Notes under the pieces: generated by a model
Told to the model about the DNA's origin: nothing
Seen by the model: only the letters and a program-made list of their open reading frames with translations
Database searches by the model: none
Program-made: the position numbers and the translations under genes
Part shown: positions 59,316-64,000 of the stretch, one piece after another
How positions within the stretch are numbered: position 1 is the first letter of the stretch
How the letters are laid out: each line of letters starts with the position of its first letter
Source of the DNA: Azophilus sp965221465
GTDB lineage: Bacteria; Pseudomonadota; Gammaproteobacteria; Pseudomonadales; Azotimanducaceae
Assembly (NCBI GenBank): GCA_965221465.1
Contig: OZ244892.1
Coordinates: 2,356,001-2,420,000, forward strand
Direction: 5' to 3'
DNA length: 64,000 nucleotides

Positions 59316-60572
59316 TCAGTTGCCGAAATCCCAGGACTCGCCGGCGTGGTAGCGCCTGAGGATGTTCTTCGCAATCAGCACGCGGTGCACCTCGTCCGGC
59401 CCATCGGCGATGCGCAGGGTTCTCGCGCCCTGGTACATGCCCGCCAGCGGCAGGTCGCCCGAAACGCCCGCCGCGCCCCAGACCTGGATTGCGCGGTCCA
59501 CCACCCGGTGGTAAGCCAGCGGCACGAATATCTTGATGGCAGATATGTCGGTGCGCGGGTCGGCGCCGCTTTCCATCTTCTCCGCGCAGTGAATGGTCAT
59601 CAGCCGGGCGCTCTGGATGTCGATGTAGCTGTCGGCGATGAAGCCCTGCATGAACTGCTTTTCCTCGAGCTTTTCGCCGCCGTGCACCTCCCGGGTCGTC
59701 ATGCGTTCCACCATGAGGTCGAACGCCCGCCACATCGAGCCGATGGAGTTCATGCAGTGATAGACGCGGCCCGCACCCAGACGGTCCTGGGCGGCGCGGT
59801 GGCCGGTGCCGGTGCGGCCGAGCTGATTCTCCAGGGGCACCCTGACGTTGTCGTAGAAGATCTCGCAATGGCTGCCGCCCCGGCCCCAGACCGGAACGCC
59901 CCGCACGATTTTCACGCCGGGGGTGTCCTTGGGCACGATGATCTGGGTCATCCGGTCGTTCTGCCCCACCGGGTCGTCCGGGTCGGCGGTACGGCACATG
60001 ACGATGAAGAAATCCGCGGCGAAGCCGTTGGATGTGAACCACTTGTGGCCGTTGATCACCCACTCGTCGCCGTCCGGTTCCGCCCGGGTCGTAATGGAGC
60101 GCGGGTCGGAACCGGCATTGTCGGGCTCGGTCATGGAGAAGGCGGACTGCATCCGGCCCTCGGTGAGCGGACGCAGCCACTGCTCGTGCTGCTCGGCGGT
60201 GCCGTACTTGACCAGAATCTTCTGGTTGCCCGAGTTGGGTGCCACCACCCCGAAGAGCGACGCCGCCCCGGGGCTGTAGGAAAGCACCTCGTTCATGTAG
60301 GCGTGCTGCATGAACGAAAGGCCCATGCCGCCGAACTCCTCGGGCAGGTGCGGCGCCCAGAGCCCGGCACGCTTGACCGCCTCCTGTATGTCGCGGCGCA
60401 GAGCCCGCGCATCCTCGATCGTGTCGGTCGACGCCCGCCGGTCCCCCGCGGCCCAGCCCCAGAGCCGGTGCTCCATCGGCAGGATGCGTTCGTTGACGAT
60501 CTCCGCCGTCGCCAGGCGGATGTCGTTGACCTCGTTGTCCAGTGTCGGAACCGGTCGGACATTCATGGCCAT
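59316..60572 (-). CDS. acyl-CoA dehydrogenase, ACAD10/11-like
   Basis: A 418-residue FAD enzyme that introduces a double bond into acyl-CoA. SAFSMTEPDNAGSDPRSITT (FAD/substrate loop), INGHKWFTSNGFAADFFIVM and GGSHCEIFYDNVRVP are family motifs; IQVWGAAGVSGDLPLAGMYQ and ADGPDEVHR close the active site. In the usual E-G-T-x-Q motif the catalytic Glu is replaced here by Asp (ADGPDE), as in the ACAD10/11 group that acts on unusual, long or 4-hydroxy acyl chains. ATG 60572; the stop is one base from the SDR start. Confidence 0.93.
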   Translation of the reverse strand: MAMNVRPVPTLDNEVNDIRLATAEIVNERILPMEHRLWGWAAGDRRASTDTIEDARALRRDIQEAVKRAGLWAPHLPEEFGGMGLSFMQHAYMNEVLSYSPGAASLFGVVAPNSGNQKILVKYGTAEQHEQWLRPLTEGRMQSAFSMTEPDNAGSDPRSITTRAEPDGDEWVINGHKWFTSNGFAADFFIVMCRTADPDDPVGQNDRMTQIIVPKDTPGVKIVRGVPVWGRGGSHCEIFYDNVRVPLENQLGRTGTGHRAAQDRLGAGRVYHCMNSIGSMWRAFDLMVERMTTREVHGGEKLEEKQFMQGFIADSYIDIQSARLMTIHCAEKMESGADPRTDISAIKIFVPLAYHRVVDRAIQVWGAAGVSGDLPLAGMYQGARTLRIADGPDEVHRVLIAKNILRRYHAGESWDFGN

Positions 60573-60727
60573 GGGTTGTCTCCCCCTGTTGGAATTGGAG
60601 TCGCGTTATATCTCCCCGACTGCGTTGGCGCGTTCGCTGTCCGGCCCGACTTGTTGAGGAACGAACGACTGCGGCCGTCAATGGCTGCGAATTCAGTGAC
60701 CGTGCCGGCGCCGAAACAACGCCCCGC

Positions 60728-61294
60728 TTATTGCAGGCGCGTCGCAGACCGGATGACGACGTTTTCCACCGGGACATCCGCCATGCCCTGGCGCCGGTGC
60801 GTATCGCTGGCTTCCACCTCGACAACCGCCTCCATGCCGGCGATCACCTTGCCGAAGACCGTGTAGCCGGGCTGGCCGACCTTGGCGTCCAGAAAGGTGT
60901 TGTCCTTGACGTTGATGAAGAACTGGGAATCGGCGGAATCCGGGTCGGAGGTTCGCGCCATAGCCACGGTGCCGCGCGAGTTGGAGAGGCCGTTCGTGGA
61001 TTCGTTGACCACCGTGCGGGGCGCCTTCCGATAGATCATGGCGCCGTCGTACCCCCCGCCTTGAATCATGAAGTCTGCGATCACCCGGTGAAAGATCAGC
61101 CCGTCGTAGAAGCTCTCGTCCACCAGGCGCAGAAAGTTCTCTACCGTCTGCGGCGACTCCGAGGGGAAGAGTTCGATATCGATGTTGCCTGCGCTGGTTT
61201 CGAGGCGCACGACGGGCGCCGGGTTGTCAGCGGTGGCGGAGAGCGCAATCAATGCGGCCAGGGCGGCGATTCGGCCAGTAGAGGGTTTTTTCAT
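60728..61294 (-). CDS. peptidyl-prolyl cis-trans isomerase, cyclophilin type, exported
   Basis: A 188-residue protein that speeds proline isomerisation during folding. The start ATG 61294 opens a signal peptide (MKKPSTGRIAALAALIALSA), so the enzyme acts in the periplasm. The core contains ESFYDGLIFHRVIADFMIQG, SDPDSADSQFFINVKDNTFL and GYTVFGKVIAGMEAV, the bacterial cyclophilin pattern with catalytic Arg in FHRV. It resembles E. coli PpiA. Convergent with nothing; pdxJ lies downstream of its start on the same strand but separately spaced. Confidence 0.93.
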   Translation of the reverse strand: MKKPSTGRIAALAALIALSATADNPAPVVRLETSAGNIDIELFPSESPQTVENFLRLVDESFYDGLIFHRVIADFMIQGGGYDGAMIYRKAPRTVVNESTNGLSNSRGTVAMARTSDPDSADSQFFINVKDNTFLDAKVGQPGYTVFGKVIAGMEAVVEVEASDTHRRQGMADVPVENVVIRSATRLQ

Positions 61295-61360
61295 GGCGCG
61301 CATTCTACGCGATTTCGCGCCCGTGGAAATCACGCCCGGGCGGCGCGCCGAATACCGCGT

Positions 61361-62125
61361 TCAGCCGGCTATTGCATCCAGAAACGCGCGCACCGTCGCG
61401 GTCAGCCCGCGCTCCAGCGCCGTGGCGATCAACGCATGGCCAATGGAGACCTCGGCGATCCCCTCGATCTGCGAGAAAAGCGGCAGGTTGTCGAGATCGA
61501 GATCGTGGCCGGCATTGACGCCGAGCCCGAGGCTGACGGCTCGCCGGGCGGCCGCCGCGTAGACATCGAACGAGGCGCGGCTCTGCGTATGATCGGGCCC
61601 GTATCGCGCCACCGTTTCGGCAAAGGGGCCGGTATACAGCTCGATGCGCTCGGCGCCGATGTCCGGCACCCGGTCGATCTGTGCCGGGTCCGGGTCCATG
61701 AACAGGCTGACCCGGGCGCCGGCGGCCTGGTAACGCCGGATCTTGTCCCCAAGGGCCGCAGTGTCGCCCGTGAGGTCGAAGCCGTGATCCGACGTAAGCT
61801 GATTGTCGCTGTCGGGCACCAGGGTGGCCTGGTGCGGCCGGGCGCCCTCGATGAGCGCATCGAACCCCGGATAACCGTTGTCGCGCGGCCCGGCGAACGG
61901 ATTGCCTTCGACGTTGAACTCGATGTCCGGATAGCCTTCGAGCAGGCGGGCGAGTTCGAAAACATCGTCCGGCCGGGCATGACGCTGATCCGGCCGCGGG
62001 TGCACGGTAATGCCGCCGGCGCCCGCAGCCAGCACGGTCCGAGCGGCCGCCACCACGTTCGGGCTGTCGCCGCCACGGGAATTGCGCACCAGCGCGACCT
62101 TGTTGAGATTGACGCTCAGCCGCAT
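61361..62125 (-). CDS. pdxJ: pyridoxine 5'-phosphate synthase PdxJ
   Basis: PdxJ condenses deoxyxylulose 5-phosphate with 3-amino-2-oxopropyl phosphate to give pyridoxine 5'-phosphate, the last ring-forming step of DXP-dependent vitamin B6 synthesis. The 254-residue TIM barrel begins MRLSVNLNKVALVRNSRGGD and has ITVHPRPDQRHARPDDVFEL, FNVEGNPF, QATLVPDSDNQLTSDHGFDL, SLFMDPDPAQ, ELYTGPFAE and GVNAGHDLDLDNL. ATG 62125. Complete and slightly longer than E. coli PdxJ. It is upstream of the cyclophilin gene; recO or acpS, frequent neighbours elsewhere, are not seen. Confidence 0.96.
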   Translation of the reverse strand: MRLSVNLNKVALVRNSRGGDSPNVVAAARTVLAAGAGGITVHPRPDQRHARPDDVFELARLLEGYPDIEFNVEGNPFAGPRDNGYPGFDALIEGARPHQATLVPDSDNQLTSDHGFDLTGDTAALGDKIRRYQAAGARVSLFMDPDPAQIDRVPDIGAERIELYTGPFAETVARYGPDHTQSRASFDVYAAAARRAVSLGLGVNAGHDLDLDNLPLFSQIEGIAEVSIGHALIATALERGLTATVRAFLDAIAG

Positions 62126-62204
62126 TCAGGCCTCTTGTTTGCAAGTCACGTTTACAGGCAAGTCAGGAATCCAGCTTGTCGGAACGAGTACGTGCAAGCA
62201 ACAC

Positions 62205-62298
62205 AAGTTCGCTGAGAGAGAACCGGTGTGCGGTATGTGCGTTCGGCTCGCCGAATGGTGCTGTTTGAGCTCGTGTTTGCACCCGGGCATCGCCATCT
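62205..62298 (+). repeat. family B dispersed repeat, partial copy B7
   Basis: GTTCGCTGAGAGAGAACCGG, TGTGCGGTATGTGCGTTCGG and CTCGCCGAATGG, then GAGCTCGTGTTTGCACC, match the left arm and part of the centre of the full element (18478-18540). The right arm is missing. It lies between pdxJ and the yciB-like gene. Confidence 0.75.
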
Positions 62299-62352
62299 TG
62301 TCGGATCGGGGCATCGCCGCGTTGGTCATGCCCGGCATATCGGCGCCGTGCC

Positions 62353-62964
62353 TTACCGCACGTCTCCGGCGCGCTTGTCCGCTGCGACTTCGGCGGCGGG
62401 ACTCGCGGTGTCGCCAGGGGCCGCAGCGTTCGCCAGCGATTCCAGCAAGCCCTGCCTGTGCAGATAGACGAGGGTAATGACGATATAGGCGAAGGTGAGG
62501 CCGAACCCGCCGACGAGCTTGTAGGTCACCCAGAACTCCATGGAAAAGTTGTACGCCACGACCAGGTTCAGAGCGCCCGCGAAGAAGAAACCCAGGGCCC
62601 AGCCAAGGTTCAGCCGGGTCCAGACCGGGTCGGGCAGCTCGAGCTGGCCGCCGAGCAGCTTTTGAATCAGGTTCGTGCCCATGAAATGACCGACGATCAG
62701 CGATGCCCCCAAGAGCCCGTTGACCACCGTGGGCTTCCACTGGATGAATGTCTCGTCGCGCAGCACCAGGGTCAACCCGCCGAAGACGATGCTTGCCCAG
62801 AAGGTGAGCTTCAACTCCCGCCCGACCGGCTTGCCCAGCAGGCGGTACGCCCCGACCTGCAGGGTTACCGCCAGCATCAAAGCTCCGGTCGCCCAGTAGA
62901 TATCCGAGGCGAAGAAAACGACGACGAAAACCAGTATCGGTAGGAAATCCAGCAGTTGCCGCAT
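62353..62964 (-). CDS. yciB: inner-membrane septation-type protein YciB (IspA/intracellular septation A)
   Basis: A 203-residue polytopic membrane protein with about five transmembrane segments. MRQLLDFLPILVFVVVFFAS and DIYWATGALMLAVTLQVGAY are characteristic of YciB, followed by FWASIVFGGLTLVLRDETFI and QWKPTVVNGLLGA, and VWTRLNLGWALGFFFAGALN. YciB is linked to cell-envelope integrity and division. The C-terminus carries an Ala-rich 25-residue tail. It is divergent from the yciO-like gene. Confidence 0.95.
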   Translation of the reverse strand: MRQLLDFLPILVFVVVFFASDIYWATGALMLAVTLQVGAYRLLGKPVGRELKLTFWASIVFGGLTLVLRDETFIQWKPTVVNGLLGASLIVGHFMGTNLIQKLLGGQLELPDPVWTRLNLGWALGFFFAGALNLVVAYNFSMEFWVTYKLVGGFGLTFAYIVITLVYLHRQGLLESLANAAAPGDTASPAAEVAADKRAGDVR

Positions 62965-63123
62965 CGATTGTCAAAGCCTCCTGTTGGCGGGTCAGGTGTC
63001 GAACGAGCGACTTTCGCACATGGACACCGCGCGCTCAACGTGCCGCGAAGCACGACAGGTGCGGCCGATTCGAATCGGTTACCATCCGGGTTCGCGCAAA
63101 CGGCCCGGACCGCGTCCGCATCC

Positions 63124-63735
63124 ATGAGCCAGTATTTCGTCGTTCACGCCTCCCACCCGCAGCAACGCCTGTTGCGCCGCGCTGCCGAGATCGTTGCGGC
63201 AGGCGGATTGGTGGTCTACCCCACCGACACCACGTACGCCCTCGGCTGCCACATCGGCGACAAGGCAGCGCTCGACCGCATACGCCAGGTGCGCCGTCTC
63301 GACCGGCAGCACCACTTCACGCTGACCTGCCGCGACCTCTCGGAGGTGTCGACCTACGCGCGCGTCGACAACGCCAATTACCGCGTGTTGCGGCGCCTGA
63401 CCCCCGGGCCGTTCACTTTTCTGTTGCAGGCAAGCCGCGAGGTGCCGCGCCGGCTCGTGCACCCCCGGCGCCGGACCGTCGGCTTGCGCATCCCGGGTAA
63501 CGCCATCGCGACGGGGCTGCTCGAATCCCTCGGCCAACCCATGATGACCACCACCATGCGCCTGCCGGGTGAGGATACTGCGCTGACCGACGCCGAGGAC
63601 ATCCGCGATGTGCTCGAAAAATCCGTGGACCTCATCATTGACGGCGGGAGTTGCGGGGTCGTGCCGACCACGATCGTGGACTTGACGGGTGACGCGCCCC
63701 GGGTCACGAGGCAAGGGCTCGGGGTGCTCGACTGA
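63124..63735 (+). CDS. yciO: YciO/Sua5/YwlC family protein (threonylcarbamoyl-AMP synthase-like)
   Basis: A 203-residue YrdC-fold protein starting at ATG 63124 (MSQYFVVHASHPQQRLLRRA). GGLVVYPTDTTYALGCHIGD, RRLDRQHHFTLTCRDLSEVS and RLTPGPFTFLLQASREVPRR with GLRIPGNAIATGLLESLG are the YciO pattern. The family is related to TsaC/Sua5, which makes threonylcarbamoyl-adenylate for the t6A tRNA modification; YciO itself has a less certain role. Divergent from yciB, as neighbours in other Gammaproteobacteria. Confidence 0.9.
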   Translation: MSQYFVVHASHPQQRLLRRAAEIVAAGGLVVYPTDTTYALGCHIGDKAALDRIRQVRRLDRQHHFTLTCRDLSEVSTYARVDNANYRVLRRLTPGPFTFLLQASREVPRRLVHPRRRTVGLRIPGNAIATGLLESLGQPMMTTTMRLPGEDTALTDAEDIRDVLEKSVDLIIDGGSCGVVPTTIVDLTGDAPRVTRQGLGVLD

Positions 63736-63795
63736 AGCACAAAAGGCACCGTGTTAGACTTCGCGGCTTTCATTCCGACCACCAGGAATCAATTC

Positions 63796-64000
63796 ATGCG
63801 CACTTACTTCGTCATCCTGGCAAGCGCACTCCTGCTTGCCGCCCTGGTCACCCAACTGTCCGTCAGCCTGTTTCCCGGCGACAACCTGGCATTGCTGCTG
63901 GTCGTATTCGCGGCAATGGCAATCAACGGCTGGTTGAACGTACGCCTTGCCCCACGCAAGGCTCCGGCCCGCGGCCGCGGGCGGCCCCGGCAGCGCAACC
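63796..64000 (+). CDS. small membrane protein, truncated by window edge
   Basis: ATG 63796 opens MRTYFVILASALLLAALVTQ, with two hydrophobic segments (about 4-22 and 31-45), followed by LNVRLAPRKAPARGRGRPRQ at the window end. The basic linker after two TM helices suggests a further domain outside the window. I do not recognise the family. Confidence 0.6.
   Translation, partial: MRTYFVILASALLLAALVTQLSVSLFPGDNLALLLVVFAAMAINGWLNVRLAPRKAPARGRGRPRQRN

Noticed and set aside
1..64000. CRISPR array, rRNA genes, transposase or integrase genes
   Set aside because: I looked for regularly spaced direct repeats, rRNA segments and DDE/HUH/tyrosine-recombinase motifs and found none; the only RNA gene seen is tRNA-Ser(CGA).

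Overview
The window looks like a chromosomal segment of a GC-rich, probably marine or environmental gammaproteobacterium that I cannot place to genus. The basis is gene order and protein type: ffh-rpsP-rimM-trmD on one strand, mutS close to a seven-iron ferredoxin (fdxA) and divergent from recA-recX-alaS-lysC, panB/panC, pdxJ, and a yciB-like gene next to a yciO-like gene. Most genes are strongly GC-biased. Three stretches (about 20.7-26.15 kb, 44.5-47.95 kb and 49.4-58.4 kb) are visibly richer in A+T and carry accessory genes.

Layout. 1-5.3 kb, minus strand: trmD (cut by the window edge), rimM, rpsP with an unusually long acidic tail, ffh, then panC and panB. 5.9-7.0 kb: a two-domain AhpD/CMD-like protein whose second redox motif is completed only by reading an in-frame UGA as selenocysteine, with a SECIS-like hairpin directly after it. 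7.3-20.6 kb: carotenoid oxygenase, MFS transporters (spinster-like, NarK-like and GPH types), an ECF sigma factor with a membrane partner and a double-PDZ protein, tRNA-Ser(CGA), a CaiB-type CoA transferase and a carboxylesterase. 21.3-25.9 kb: a cluster of five unrecognised genes. 26.2-34.9 kb: fdxA, a kexin-like S8 protease coupled to a secreted protein, mutS, recA (with a LexA box) and recX. 35.2-44.4 kb: alaS, lysC, a dienelactone hydrolase, a PPOX-type flavoprotein, an OFA-type transporter, a Cache/HAMP-like protein with no output domain and a branched-chain-type binding protein. 44.7-47.9 kb: two small genes broken at six-T tracts, a lipoprotein, and an XRE-ImmA/PIN toxin-antitoxin-like pair behind a palindromic promoter. 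48.2-58.1 kb: aminotransferase, an SDR gene remnant, a lone HsdR_N-type nuclease, and a two-gene AVAST-like (Avs type III-like) defence locus with a 2133-residue nuclease-STAND protein. 58.5-64 kb: SDR and acyl-CoA dehydrogenase, cyclophilin, pdxJ, yciB-like, yciO-like and a truncated membrane protein.

Two families of short dispersed intergenic repeats run through the window. Family A (full copies about 170-180 bp, ends related to CACCAACTT/AAGTTGGTG, with short derivatives of about 60-70 bp) and family B (full copies about 180 bp, internal inverted repeat around GAGAAtCGGTGTGCGGT plus a separate tail module) sit between genes of otherwise conserved operons. One B tail supplies the 3' end of a coding sequence. 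They look like non-autonomous MITE or REP-like elements; no transposase is present here.

The most interesting items are the predicted selenoprotein, the AVAST-like island with its possible boundary marks, the unrecognised five-gene cluster, the ImmA/PIN pair and the two repeat families.
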